Assembly: GCF_010509575.1 (NCBI RefSeq)
Contig: NZ_CP048437.1
Coordinates: 1,984,001-2,048,000, forward strand
Reading direction: 5' to 3'
Source: Faecalibacterium duncaniae
GTDB lineage: Bacteria > Bacillota > Clostridia > Oscillospirales > Ruminococcaceae
Length of the DNA: 64,000 nt
A program made the translations under genes and the position numbers. The notes beneath the pieces are model-generated. The model saw nothing but the letters and a program-made list of their open reading frames with translations. It did no database searches and had not been told where the DNA came from. The stretch's first letter is position 1. Each line of letters starts with the position of its first letter. Positions 41,598-50,674 of this stretch are shown one piece after another.

Positions 41598-44111
41598 ATG
41601 AACCACGAATCCAGTTCCGCTCTCCCCGCCGCCATCCGGGTGCGGGGCGCGCGGGTGCACAACCTGAAGAACATCGATGTAGATGTGCCGCTCCACAAGA
41701 TCGTCGGCATTGCGGGCGTGTCCGGTTCCGGCAAGTCCTCGCTGGCGCTGGGTGTCCTCTACGCCGAGGGCTCCCGCCGCTATCTGGAGGCCCTTTCCAC
41801 CTATACCCGCCGCCGGATGACCCAGGCCGAAAAGGCGCAGGTAGACGAGATCCGCTATGTTCCCGCCGCACTGGCCCTCCACCAGCGGCCCGGCGTGCCC
41901 GGGATGCGTTCCACCTTTGGCACCATGACCGAGCTTTTGAACAGCCTGCGGCTGATGTTCTCCCGGCTGTCCCACTACCCCTGCCCCAGCTGCGGCTGCA
42001 TGGTGCCGCCCAGCCTGAACATTGCGGCCGAGATCCCGCTCTACTGCCCCCGGTGCGGCGCACAGGTGCCGGTGCTGGGCGCGGAGCAGTTTGCCTTTAA
42101 CAGCACCGGAGCCTGCCCAGACTGCGAGGGCACCGGCATCGTGCGGGTGGTGGACGAATCCACTCTGGTGCCGGACGAGAGCCTTTCCATCAACGAGGGC
42201 GCGGTGCTGCCCTGGCAGACCCTGATGTGGTCGCTGATGAAGGAGATCGCCGAAAAGATGGGCGTGCGCACCAACGTTCCCTTCCGGGAGCTGACCCCGG
42301 AAGAGCGCGACATGGTGTTCCACGGCCCCGCCAAAAAAGTGCATCTGCTCTACCAGAACAGCAAGACCGGCGCGGCGGGCGAAATGGATTTCACCTACTT
42401 CAACGCTGTTTATACCGTAGAGAACGCTCTTGCCAAGGTGACGGATGAAAAGGGCATGAAGCGGGTGGAGCGGTTCCTGAAGCAGGGCCCCTGCCCCGCG
42501 TGCGGCGGCTCCCGCCTGAACGCCGCGGCCCGGGCTCCCCGGCTGCGGGGCATCGGGCTGGCCGATGCCTGCCGCATGACGCTGGACACGCTGGTACAGT
42601 GGGTGGAGGGGGTGCCCGCCTCCCTGCCCGTGGAGATGCGCCCCATGGCTGAAAGCATCTGCGAGTCCTTTCAGGCCACCGCTGCCCGCCTGCTGGATCT
42701 GGGGCTGGGCTACCTCTCCCTTGACCGGGAGGCTGCCACCCTTTCCACAGGGGAGCGCCAGCGGGTGCAGCTGGCCCGCTCGGTGCGCAACCGCACCACC
42801 GGCGTACTCTATGTGCTGGACGAGCCCTCCATCGGTCTGCACCCCTCCAACATCGAGGGCCTGCGGGGCGTGATGCATGACCTGATCGCGGACGGCAACT
42901 CCATTGTGCTGGTGGATCACGACACCGAGATCCTGCGGGATGCCGACTGGCTCATTGAGATGGGCCCCGGTGCCGGTGAAAACGGCGGCACCATCCTGAC
43001 GCAGGGCACTGTGGAGCAGGTGGCCCAAAGCCCGGCTTCCCGCATCGGGCCCTTCCTTGCCGACCTGCACACCCTCTCAGCCCGCACCCGCACCCCGGAG
43101 GCGGAGCTCTTTGCGCTGGGCACCATCACCCTGCGCACCCGGGCCATCCACACCGTCAAGCCGCTGGAAGTCCGGCTGCCCAAGGGGCGGCTCATTGCAG
43201 TGACCGGCGTGTCCGGTTCCGGCAAGACCACGCTGGTGCTGGAAAGCCTGATCCCCGCGCTGGAGGCCGCCGCCAAGGGCGAAGCTCTGCCCGCCCATGT
43301 GGAAAGCATCACTGCACCGGGCATTGCGCAGGTCAAGCTCATTGACGCAACACCCATCGGCATCAATGTGCGGTCCACGGTGGCCACCTATGCCAATGTC
43401 CACGATGAACTGCGCAAGATCTACGCCCGCTCCCCCCTTGCCAGGGAGAAGGGCTACAAGGCGGGCGATTTTTCCTACAACACGGGCCGCCTGCGCTGCC
43501 CCGGCTGCGACGGCACCGGCACCATCAGCCTGGACATCCAGTTCCTGCCGGATGTGGAGATTACCTGCCCGGATTGCGGCGGCTCCCGCTACCAGAAGGA
43601 TGCCGCCACCCTCTACCGCACCCGGAAGGACGGCACCCAGGCCGAGAGCCTGCCCCGCCTGATGGAGATGAGCGTGGACGAAGCCCTTGCCGCCTGTTCC
43701 GACCTCAAGCTGGTGGCCAGCCGGCTGCAGACCCTTTCCAGCCTGGGGCTGGGCTACCTGACTCTGGGCGAGGCCACCCCCAGCCTTTCGGGCGGGGAGG
43801 CCCAGCGGCTCAAGCTCGCCAGCGAGATGGGCAAAGGGCAGGCTGACACCGTGTTTGTATTCGATGAACCCACCATCGGCCTGCACCCGCTGGATGTGCG
43901 CACTCTGCTGGGCGTGTTCCAGCGCCTCATTGACAGCGGGGCCACTGTGGTGGTCATTGAGCACGATCTGGATGTGATCCGCAACGCCGACTATCTCGTG
44001 GACCTTGGCCCCGGCGGCGGTGAGAGCGGCGGACGCATCGTGGCCTGCGGCACACCGGAGCAGGTGGCCGCCGATCCCGCCAGCATCACCGGAAAATATC
44101 TGCACCTGTAA
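41598..44111 (+). CDS. UvrA-like ABC ATPase, class II (UvrA2-like)
   Basis: 837 residues, about 100 shorter than housekeeping UvrA (about 940). Two ABC domains are evident: Walker A GVSGSGKSSLALG and GVSGSGKTTLVLE, signatures LSTGERQRVQLA and LSGGEAQRLKLA, Walker B LYVLDEPSIGLH and VFVFDEPTIGLH. Zinc-type cysteine pairs occur in CPSCGCM / CPRCGAQ and CPGCDGTG / CPDCGGSR. The shortening fits UvrA2-type proteins, which lack the UvrB-binding region and have been linked to drug tolerance. The first signature, LSTGE, deviates from LSGGE. AAAGGAG precedes the ATG. No uvrB or uvrC adjoins it. Confidence 0.88.
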   Translation: MNHESSSALPAAIRVRGARVHNLKNIDVDVPLHKIVGIAGVSGSGKSSLALGVLYAEGSRRYLEALSTYTRRRMTQAEKAQVDEIRYVPAALALHQRPGVPGMRSTFGTMTELLNSLRLMFSRLSHYPCPSCGCMVPPSLNIAAEIPLYCPRCGAQVPVLGAEQFAFNSTGACPDCEGTGIVRVVDESTLVPDESLSINEGAVLPWQTLMWSLMKEIAEKMGVRTNVPFRELTPEERDMVFHGPAKKVHLLYQNSKTGAAGEMDFTYFNAVYTVENALAKVTDEKGMKRVERFLKQGPCPACGGSRLNAAARAPRLRGIGLADACRMTLDTLVQWVEGVPASLPVEMRPMAESICESFQATAARLLDLGLGYLSLDREAATLSTGERQRVQLARSVRNRTTGVLYVLDEPSIGLHPSNIEGLRGVMHDLIADGNSIVLVDHDTEILRDADWLIEMGPGAGENGGTILTQGTVEQVAQSPASRIGPFLADLHTLSARTRTPEAELFALGTITLRTRAIHTVKPLEVRLPKGRLIAVTGVSGSGKTTLVLESLIPALEAAAKGEALPAHVESITAPGIAQVKLIDATPIGINVRSTVATYANVHDELRKIYARSPLAREKGYKAGDFSYNTGRLRCPGCDGTGTISLDIQFLPDVEITCPDCGGSRYQKDAATLYRTRKDGTQAESLPRLMEMSVDEALAACSDLKLVASRLQTLSSLGLGYLTLGEATPSLSGGEAQRLKLASEMGKGQADTVFVFDEPTIGLHPLDVRTLLGVFQRLIDSGATVVVIEHDLDVIRNADYLVDLGPGGGESGGRIVACGTPEQVAADPASITGKYLHL

Positions 44112-44115
44112 CCAA

Positions 44116-44157
44116 AAGAGGGACCCCGCCCAACGGCGAGGTCCCTCTGACATTTTA
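44116..44157. terminator. Bidirectional terminator between the uvrA-like gene and prfB
   Basis: AGAGGGACC (44118-44126) pairs with GGTCCCTCT (44140-44148); AAAA before and CATTTT after. Confidence 0.75.
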
Positions 44158-44166
44158 TAACAAATT

Positions 44167-45288
44167 TTAGGTATCCTGCAGTTCCCCGCGGCTGGCGGCC
44201 TTGAGGTAAGCAAAGATGAAGCCGTCCAGATCACCATCCATCACGGCATCGACATTGCCGGTCTCGTAGTTGGTGCGGTGATCCTTGACCATGGTGTAGG
44301 GCATGAACACATAGCTGCGGATCTGGTGGCCCCAGGCGATCTCATTCTGCACGCCCTTGATGTCGTCGATCTTGTCCATGTGCTGCTGCTTTGCGATCTG
44401 ATACAGCTTTGCCTTCAGCATTTCCATGGCGTAGTCACGGTTCTGGAACTGGCTGCGCTGGGTCTGGCAGCTGACCACGACGCCGGTGGGCTTGTGGATC
44501 AGACGGACAGCGGAAGAGGTCTTGTTGATGTGCTGGCCGCCGGCACCGGAGGAGCGGAACACCTGCATCTCGATGTCCTCAGGGCGGATGTCCACCTGAA
44601 TGGTGTTGTCCAGCTCAGGCATCACTTCCAGAGAAGCAAAGCTGGTCTGGCGGCGGGCGTTGGCATCAAAGGGGGATACGCGGACCAGACGGTGCACGCC
44701 GTTCTCGCTCTTGAGCAGGCCATAGGCGTTGGCACCCTTGACCATCATGGAAGCGCTCTTCATACCGGCCTCGTCGCCGTCCTGATAATCCAGCACCTCC
44801 ACGGTCATGCCGTGTGCCTGTGCCCACTTGTTGTACATGCGGTACAGCATCTCGGCCCAGTCCTGCGCCTCGGTGCCGCCGGTACCGGCGTGGAAGGTCA
44901 GGATCGCATTGCTGTGGTCGTACTCACCGTTCAGCATGGTCATCAGCTGCAGCTCGTCCACGGCCTTGCCCACGGCGTTCACGGCTTCCTCTGCCTCGGG
45001 CACCATATCGGGGTCGTACTCCTCGTCCAGCATCACCAGCATGGTCTCGGCATCATCGTACAGGCCCTGCAGCTTTTCAAAGCGGTTCAGCTTGCCCTTC
45101 AGGTCGCCCACTTCATCAAAGACCTTCTTGCTCAGCTCAGCGTCATCGTAAAAGCCGGGGCGGCTCATGGTGTGCTCCAGCTCCTGCACGCGCTTGCGGG
45201 AAGCGTCGATGGCCAGCGCTTCCTCCAGGTCCTTCACAGCGGTGCCGTAATCGGCCAGCTGCACTTTCAGTTCGTCAGTAGTAATCAT
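44167..45288 (-). CDS. prfB: Peptide chain release factor 2
   Basis: 373 residues, full length for RF2, which ends translation at UGA and UAA. The stop-codon reading motif SPF is in VRVSPFDANARRQ, and the peptidyl-transferase motif GGQ is in SGAGGQHINKTSSAV at about residue 250. The HAGTGGTEAQDWAEMLYRMY block also fits. The N-terminal region (AVKDLEEALAID) is in frame with no CTTTGA slip site, so the programmed frameshift known from many prfB genes is absent. GAGGG lies 11 bases before the ATG and a good promoter lies 48 bases upstream. Confidence 0.97.
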   Translation of the reverse strand: MITTDELKVQLADYGTAVKDLEEALAIDASRKRVQELEHTMSRPGFYDDAELSKKVFDEVGDLKGKLNRFEKLQGLYDDAETMLVMLDEEYDPDMVPEAEEAVNAVGKAVDELQLMTMLNGEYDHSNAILTFHAGTGGTEAQDWAEMLYRMYNKWAQAHGMTVEVLDYQDGDEAGMKSASMMVKGANAYGLLKSENGVHRLVRVSPFDANARRQTSFASLEVMPELDNTIQVDIRPEDIEMQVFRSSGAGGQHINKTSSAVRLIHKPTGVVVSCQTQRSQFQNRDYAMEMLKAKLYQIAKQQHMDKIDDIKGVQNEIAWGHQIRSYVFMPYTMVKDHRTNYETGNVDAVMDGDLDGFIFAYLKAASRGELQDT

Positions 45289-45336
45289 ATTTTAAGAATC
45301 CCTCAAAAGATACAGTTTATACACAGATACTTCATT

Positions 45337-45365
45337 AGTATACCCAGAATCCATGATAAAGTAAA
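45337..45365 (-). promoter_or_regulatory. Promoter of prfB
   Basis: Minus strand: TTTACT (45365-45360), 17-base spacer, TATACT (45342-45337). Confidence 0.75.
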
Positions 45366-45466
45366 GAGGAAAAATACTCAACCTACTGGAATTTTGAAGA
45401 TTTTTGCCTTTTCTTTTCTCTTTTAAGGGAGTATAATAAGTTCAACTAGCATACCGGGAGGATCTT

Positions 45467-46450
45467 ATGCCCAAATATTATGGCTGCCCCTGTGAGGGCT
45501 GCGGCAAGCCGCTGACACTGCAGGACGACATCGTTGTCTGCCCCGACTGCGGCGCGCCTTATCACCGCGATTGTTACGAAAAGCTCGGCCGCTGCATCCA
45601 TGCCCCGGCCCACGCCGCCGGATACGAGTGGAAGTTCCCTTATCAGGAAAGTGAGCTGTGCACCTGCCCTGCCTGCGGCGAGCGCACCCTGCGCAGTGAA
45701 TCTGTCTGCCGCTGCTGCGGTGCGGCCCTGCCCCCGGAGGGGGCACAGGAGCCCGCAGACCGTGTTGATTCGGATGAGCACAGCGAGGAGTTTGATTACT
45801 CCACCTTTTACCGCCAGTTCCAGGAGACCGGAGCCCCGCAGGTAGACCCGCTGCGTCAGACCTATCAGGCGGCTTTTGGCAAGGAAGAGGTCATGGACGG
45901 CATCCCCTGCAAGGACTGGGCGGATTTCATCGGCCCGGCTTCCCCTGCCTACCTGAGCGCCTACTGCCGGATGCAGCTGTCCCACACCAAGACCTCCATG
46001 AGCTTTTCGGCCATGCTGTTCGGCCCGTTCTATTTCTTCTACCGCAAGGCGTGGAAGCCCGCGTTCGCCTTTCTTGCCGCCGAGCTGGTGCTGGCCCTGC
46101 CCACCTTCATTGACCTTTTGCAGATCACGGACAGCAGCCTGGCCCCGGGGCTTTCCACCTCCACCCTGCTCACCCTTTCCCGGGTCTGCTCGGTGCTCAG
46201 CTTCCTGCTGATGATCGTGCGCGGCCTGTATGGCAAGTGGCTCTACCGCCAGAGTGCCGCCGAGAAGATCCGCCGCATCCGCGCGGAGTTCCCGGACGCG
46301 GCACAGCGCAAAGCCGTGCTCTGCGCTCAGGGCGGCACCAGCTGGGCCGCCGTGCTCGGCTGTCTGGTCCTGCTCATGGTCATCGGCAGCGCGTTCACCC
46401 TGCTGCTTGGCCCCAATGTGGATGCCCTGATCCATCTGGTCTACGGCTGA
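45467..46450 (+). CDS. Prokaryotic RING-type zinc finger membrane protein with DUF2628 region
   Basis: 327 residues. The N-terminal 45 residues carry a treble-clef cross-brace pattern: CPCEGC, then CPDCGAPYHRDCYEKLGRC, as in family 1 prokaryotic RING fingers. A second cysteine knot is CPACGERTL and CRCCGA. After an acidic linker, three to four membrane helices (about 180-320, starting MSFSAMLFGPFYFFYRKAWK) resemble DUF2628. GGGAGG lies seven bases before the ATG; a TATAAT -10 is at 45432-45437. Family 1 RING proteins have been proposed as ubiquitin-ligase-like relics, but no function is shown. galU follows 40 bases downstream. Confidence 0.85.
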   Translation: MPKYYGCPCEGCGKPLTLQDDIVVCPDCGAPYHRDCYEKLGRCIHAPAHAAGYEWKFPYQESELCTCPACGERTLRSESVCRCCGAALPPEGAQEPADRVDSDEHSEEFDYSTFYRQFQETGAPQVDPLRQTYQAAFGKEEVMDGIPCKDWADFIGPASPAYLSAYCRMQLSHTKTSMSFSAMLFGPFYFFYRKAWKPAFAFLAAELVLALPTFIDLLQITDSSLAPGLSTSTLLTLSRVCSVLSFLLMIVRGLYGKWLYRQSAAEKIRRIRAEFPDAAQRKAVLCAQGGTSWAAVLGCLVLLMVIGSAFTLLLGPNVDALIHLVYG

Positions 46451-46490
46451 GCGTTCAGCCTGAAATGATATGATGAAGGAGTTCCGAACC

Positions 46491-47366
46491 ATGAAAAAAG
46501 TTACGAAGGCTGTCATCCCTGCCGCTGGTCTGGGCACCCGTGTGCTGCCCGCCACCAAGGCCATGCCCAAGGGGATGCTCCCCATCGTGGATAAGCCCGC
46601 CATCCAGTATCTGGTGGAGGAAGCCGTCAAGTCCGGCATCACAGACATTCTGATCATTCTGGGCCGCAACCAGAGCATCATTGAGGATCACTTTGACCGC
46701 AGCCCCGAGCTGGAAGAAAAGCTGGCCGCCCCCGGCAAGGAAAAGATGCTGGAGGAGTGCCTGGGCATCTCGAACCTTGCCAACATCTTCTTTGTGCGCC
46801 AGAAGCAGACGCTGGGCCTGGGCCACGCCGTGAGCATGGCAAAGGCCTTTACCGGTGACGATCCGTTCGTGGTCATCTACGGCGACGACGTGATCTGGGG
46901 CGAGGATCCTGTCTGCGCCCAGCTCATCCGCGCCTATGAGGAGTTCGGCCGCCCGGCTGCCGGTGTCTCCGCTGTGCCCTGGGCCGATGTGAGCCGCTAC
47001 TGCAGCCTGAAGACCACCCCCATCCACGACAACTATTTCTTTGTGGATGACATGATCGAGAAGCCCAAGAAGGGCCAGGAGTTCAGCAACTACTCCATTC
47101 TGGGCCGTGTGTTGCTGACCCCTGAGATCTACGATATCCTCGCCCACACCAAACCCGGTGCAGGCGGCGAGATCCAGCTGACCGATGCCATGGCCGAGTA
47201 TGCCCGCAACTGCGGCGGCATGACCGCTGTGGAGTTCACCGGCACCCACTACGACATGGGCAACAAGCTCCGCGTGGTGGAGGCTCAGGTGGAGCTGGCA
47301 TTGCAGCACCCCGAGATCGGCGAGGCTTTCCGCGCCTATCTGAAGGAGTTCTGCAAAACCCTGTAA
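46491..47366 (+). CDS. galU: UTP-glucose-1-phosphate uridylyltransferase
   Basis: 291 residues of the GalU family, which makes UDP-glucose from UTP and glucose 1-phosphate. The nucleotide-binding signature AVIPAAGLGTRVLPATKAMP and the site VDKPAIQYLVEEAV are intact, as are GYGDD-type residues (IYGDDVIWG) and EKPKKGQEFSNY. The ATG at 46491 has AAGGAG about ten bases upstream; the alternative ATG at 46470 precedes that site. UDP-glucose feeds cell-wall polysaccharide and glycolipid synthesis. Cotranscription with the RING-type protein is possible. A terminator follows. Confidence 0.97.
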   Translation: MKKVTKAVIPAAGLGTRVLPATKAMPKGMLPIVDKPAIQYLVEEAVKSGITDILIILGRNQSIIEDHFDRSPELEEKLAAPGKEKMLEECLGISNLANIFFVRQKQTLGLGHAVSMAKAFTGDDPFVVIYGDDVIWGEDPVCAQLIRAYEEFGRPAAGVSAVPWADVSRYCSLKTTPIHDNYFFVDDMIEKPKKGQEFSNYSILGRVLLTPEIYDILAHTKPGAGGEIQLTDAMAEYARNCGGMTAVEFTGTHYDMGNKLRVVEAQVELALQHPEIGEAFRAYLKEFCKTL

Positions 47367-47390
47367 TATTCCGCTTCTTTTCCATGACCC

Positions 47391-47424
47391 AAGACCGCTC
47401 TGCCGCCGGGCAGGGCGGTCTTTT
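47391..47424 (+). terminator. Terminator of galU
   Basis: AAGACCGCTCTGCC pairs with GCAGGGCGGTCTT (one bulge), then TT. Confidence 0.8.
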
Positions 47425-47451
47425 GCTGCAATAACCCCGGCAAGGAATTGG

Positions 47452-47480
47452 TTGATACAAAACAGTTCCTGCGGTATACT
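47452..47480 (+). promoter_or_regulatory. Promoter of the MATE gene at 47536
   Basis: TTGATA at 47452-47457, 17-base spacer, TATACT at 47475-47480. Confidence 0.8.
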
Positions 47481-47535
47481 GGAGATGAATATTTTTTTTG
47501 TAAAGATCGTGTCAAAGAGAAAGCGAGGTATTTTC

Positions 47536-48912
47536 ATGGCAAATGCCGACCGCAGCGCGGAGCAGTTCCGCAAAATGACGGAGACCCCCATCCCGAAATT
47601 GATCCTGAGTCTGGCGGCTCCCACGATATTGAGCATGCTCATCACCAGCATCTACAATCTGGCCGACACCTTTTTTGTGGGCCAGATCTCCACCAGCGCA
47701 TCCGGTGCGGTGGGCATCGTTTCCAGCCTGATGGCCATTCTCCAGGCGCTGGGCTTCATGCTGGGCCACGGCTCCGGCAGCATCATCAGCCGCAGCCTGG
47801 GCAGCCAGAACACCGATGCCGCCACCCGGTTTGCTTCCACCAGCTTCTTCACAGCGCTGGTGTTCGGCGGCATCATCACAGCGGCGGGCCTGCTCACCCT
47901 GCCCGATTTTATGATGCTGCTGGGCAGCACCGAGACCATCCTGCCCCATGCCTGTGCCTACGCGCGGTACATCCTGCTGGCCGCTCCCATTATGATGTCC
48001 AGTCTGGTGATGAACAACATCCTGCGCTATGAGGGCAAGGCCAGCTTTGCCATGATCGGCCTGGTCACCGGCGGCCTGCTGAACATCGCGCTGGACCCGC
48101 TGTTCATCTTTGGGCTGGGCATGGGCACCGCCGGTGCGGGCCTTGCCACGGCCCTGAGCCAGACCATCAGCTTCTGCATCCTACTGTCCATGTTCCTGCG
48201 GGGCAAAACGGTCAGCCAGTTCCGGATCACGGCAGTCACCCACAGCCCGGCGGAGTTCGGCACCATCCTGATGACTGGTATGCCCAGCTTTGGCCGTCAG
48301 GGCCTGAACAGCATTGGCGGAATGCTGCTGAACATCGCCGCCCGGGGCTATGGCGACGCTGCTGTGGCCGGCATGAGCATCGTTTCTCGCATCTTCATGT
48401 TCATCATCTCGGTGGCCATCGGCACCGGGCAGGGTTTTCAGCCGGTGGCAGGCTTCAACTATGGTGCCCAAAAGTACCGCCGGGTGCAGCAGGCCTGCCT
48501 GTTCACCATGGCAGCCAGCTTCTGCTTCCTCTCTGTCATTCTTACCGTCTGCTGGTTCAATGCCGAGACCCTCATCCGCCTTTTCCGCGATGATCCCGAA
48601 GTCACCGCCGTGGCCCTGCCTGCCTTCCGCTACCAGTGCTTTGCCATGCTGCTGCAGCCCGTGATCGTGGCAGGCAACATGCTGTTCCAGTCCATCGGCA
48701 AATCGGGCCGGGCCACCTTTCTGGCCTGCTGCCGTCAGGGCGTGTTCTTCATCCCGCTTATCCTCACCCTGCCCCGGGCCTTTGGGCTGCTGGGTGTTGA
48801 GATCTGCCAGCCCATCGCCGATGTGCTGACCTTCTTTGTCACCGTGCCCTTCCTCTTCCCCTTCCTGCGTCAGCTGGTGCGGATGGACGAAGCTGAGGCT
48901 GCCGAGGTCTGA
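47536..48912 (+). CDS. MATE family efflux transporter
   Basis: 458 residues, about 12 membrane helices. Start MANADRSAEQFRKMTETPIP, then LSLAAPTILSMLITSIYNLA; the C-terminal half carries LLNIAARGYGDAAVAGMSIV. It belongs to the DinF-like MATE group. The C-terminal segment RQGVFFIPLILTLPRAFGLL supplies the pattern that the frameshifted MATE gene at 991 regains after correction. GCGAGG lies eight bases before the ATG; the longer open frame upstream lacks such a site. Monocistronic. Substrate unknown. Confidence 0.93.
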   Translation: MANADRSAEQFRKMTETPIPKLILSLAAPTILSMLITSIYNLADTFFVGQISTSASGAVGIVSSLMAILQALGFMLGHGSGSIISRSLGSQNTDAATRFASTSFFTALVFGGIITAAGLLTLPDFMMLLGSTETILPHACAYARYILLAAPIMMSSLVMNNILRYEGKASFAMIGLVTGGLLNIALDPLFIFGLGMGTAGAGLATALSQTISFCILLSMFLRGKTVSQFRITAVTHSPAEFGTILMTGMPSFGRQGLNSIGGMLLNIAARGYGDAAVAGMSIVSRIFMFIISVAIGTGQGFQPVAGFNYGAQKYRRVQQACLFTMAASFCFLSVILTVCWFNAETLIRLFRDDPEVTAVALPAFRYQCFAMLLQPVIVAGNMLFQSIGKSGRATFLACCRQGVFFIPLILTLPRAFGLLGVEICQPIADVLTFFVTVPFLFPFLRQLVRMDEAEAAEV

Positions 48913-48940
48913 GCAAACCCTGTAACAAAACTGTAACCAT

Positions 48941-48978
48941 AACCGGACGTTCGATTGCAATTGAACGTCCGGTTTATT
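48941..48978 (+). terminator. Terminator of the MATE gene
   Basis: AACCGGACGTTC pairs with GAACGTCCGGTT within a nearly perfect 34-base palindrome, followed by TATT. The T-run is short. Confidence 0.65.
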
Positions 48979-48989
48979 CGTATTATAAT
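48961..48989 (+). promoter_or_regulatory. Promoter of the 49034 lipoprotein gene, overlapping the terminator
   Basis: TTGAAC at 48961-48966 (inside the 3' arm of the terminator hairpin), 17-base spacer, TATAAT at 48984-48989. Confidence 0.7.
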
Positions 48990-49033
48990 CAGAATAGGAA
49001 AGTTAAATTCTGCCAAACCTGTGAGGTACGCTT

Positions 49034-50662
49034 ATGAAACGTTCTGTTCTCCGCATCGGCTGTGCAGTGCTCAGCCTGTCTGCCGCGGCAGGGCTGCTGG
49101 CCTCCTGCTCCCTGCTGCCTCCGGCCTCGCCCCTGCCCGATTCCAAGCCCGCGCAGGCTGAGGAAACGCCCGGCCCCGCTGCAGCTCCACTGGACGACGG
49201 CAAGCTGCGCATCCTGTACAGCAACGGCTCCAACGGCGGCAATACCGTGCTCTGCGGCAATACCGTGTTGTATCAGGCCGCCAGCAGCGAGACCGTGTAT
49301 CTGGTGCCGGATACCCTGACCGGCACCGTGCGGTACTATCTGCGGCAGTGGTCAGCCCCCGGCACCCCCACCGGGCGGGCAACCGCCCTGTGCGACCGCA
49401 GCGGCAAGGAGATCCTGACCTTTGACCGTGCCTACGATGCCGTCCTGACCGGCAGCCTGCTGGTCCTGACCGCACCGGAACAGATGGCCTATGCCCCCTG
49501 CAACAACCACGCCGCAGGCGATTGCCGGGTGATCGACCTTGCCACGGGCGAGGAACTGGCTGTGCCCGAAAACGCCTACGGATGCAGCATAGCAGGCAGC
49601 TATCTGGCCTTTGCAGTCTGCAATGTCCCGGCAGACTATGTGCCGGAAAACGAATGGGGCGATGATCTGACCGCCTACTGCGCCGTGCAGGTGCAAGATC
49701 GGCAGGGCGAGGTGGTCTATCAGGCAGAGCTGTCCGGCCTTTCCAACTTCTATGCCAGCAGCAGCGACAGCTCCGCCCCCACCGACTGGCTGGTGGTGAG
49801 CCACTACAACGAGGATGGCACGACGGGTACCGACAGCCTGTACAACCCCACCACCGGCGAGGAGCTGACCGGTTACCAGCAGTACACCGGTGCAGGCACG
49901 GTCAGCCTGTATAACGATGGCAGATATCAGCTGGTGGATCTGGTCAGCACGGAGCAAAGCGCCGTGCTCTGCGAATATGACCAGCCCATCCGGTATTATG
50001 TGCCCGGCGCAGCAGTCACGGAGCCAGATGCCTCCACCCCCGAAATGGCGGGGCGGTATCTGTTCCACGACCTGCTCACCGGCGAGGAGAAGGATCTCTA
50101 CGATGCCAATACGGATGATGCCACGTTGGCCATCTATGCCGTAGACGGCACCGTGCGGGTGTTCGACCTGCAGACCGGTGTTCTGCTGACCGATACCACC
50201 ATCGACCCAGTGGAAAATCAGGTGCGTACCCATATTTACCCCGAGGGGAACGGCTGGGCCTGGGTCCAGCAGGATGACAATGACAGCTACGACGCAACGG
50301 CCATCCACATCTGCGGGCCGGATGGCATCCACAAGACCCTCGACCCGGCCAAGCTGAATGAGACCTATAACTACTACTCGCCCCTGCTCTCCACTGAGGA
50401 CGGCATCTACTTCTACGGCTGCTACAACGGCCCCGGCAGCAGCTGGCTCTACGATGTTCTGGACAGCGACGGCGATGTGGTGGTGAGCGGCCTGCGCACT
50501 TGTGCCGGGTACTACGCCAACAGCGTCAATGGCCTGCCCGAGGGCGTGTTCGCCGCCGTCAAGGGCTTTGAGAGCGGCTGGATGGACCTGACCGGCCAGT
50601 GGCTCTACGCCGAGAGCATCTTCGCTTCCAGCAACGACGAAATGGACAACGGTTTCTTCTAA
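49034..50662 (+). CDS. Hypothetical lipoprotein, probably beta-rich
   Basis: 542 residues. Signal peptide with lipobox ending at Cys25 (GLLASC), a proline-rich linker to about 55, and then repeated short strand-turn segments rich in Gly, Asp, Tyr and Ser (VIDLATGEELAVPE; LFHDLLTGEEKDLYD; RVFDLQTGVLLTDT), which suggest a beta-propeller-like outer-face domain. No enzyme motif is recognised. GAGG lies before the ATG. The next gene, a phosphate-type binding lipoprotein, begins 12 bases after this stop with its own AAGGAGG, so the two lipoproteins are cotranscribed. Confidence 0.85.
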   Translation: MKRSVLRIGCAVLSLSAAAGLLASCSLLPPASPLPDSKPAQAEETPGPAAAPLDDGKLRILYSNGSNGGNTVLCGNTVLYQAASSETVYLVPDTLTGTVRYYLRQWSAPGTPTGRATALCDRSGKEILTFDRAYDAVLTGSLLVLTAPEQMAYAPCNNHAAGDCRVIDLATGEELAVPENAYGCSIAGSYLAFAVCNVPADYVPENEWGDDLTAYCAVQVQDRQGEVVYQAELSGLSNFYASSSDSSAPTDWLVVSHYNEDGTTGTDSLYNPTTGEELTGYQQYTGAGTVSLYNDGRYQLVDLVSTEQSAVLCEYDQPIRYYVPGAAVTEPDASTPEMAGRYLFHDLLTGEEKDLYDANTDDATLAIYAVDGTVRVFDLQTGVLLTDTTIDPVENQVRTHIYPEGNGWAWVQQDDNDSYDATAIHICGPDGIHKTLDPAKLNETYNYYSPLLSTEDGIYFYGCYNGPGSSWLYDVLDSDGDVVVSGLRTCAGYYANSVNGLPEGVFAAVKGFESGWMDLTGQWLYAESIFASSNDEMDNGFF

Positions 50663-50674
50663 GGAGGTTTTTCC

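Noticed and set aside
44167-45300. Expected programmed frameshift in prfB
   Set aside because: No CTTTGA-type slip site or in-frame UGA near codon 25; the gene is open throughout.
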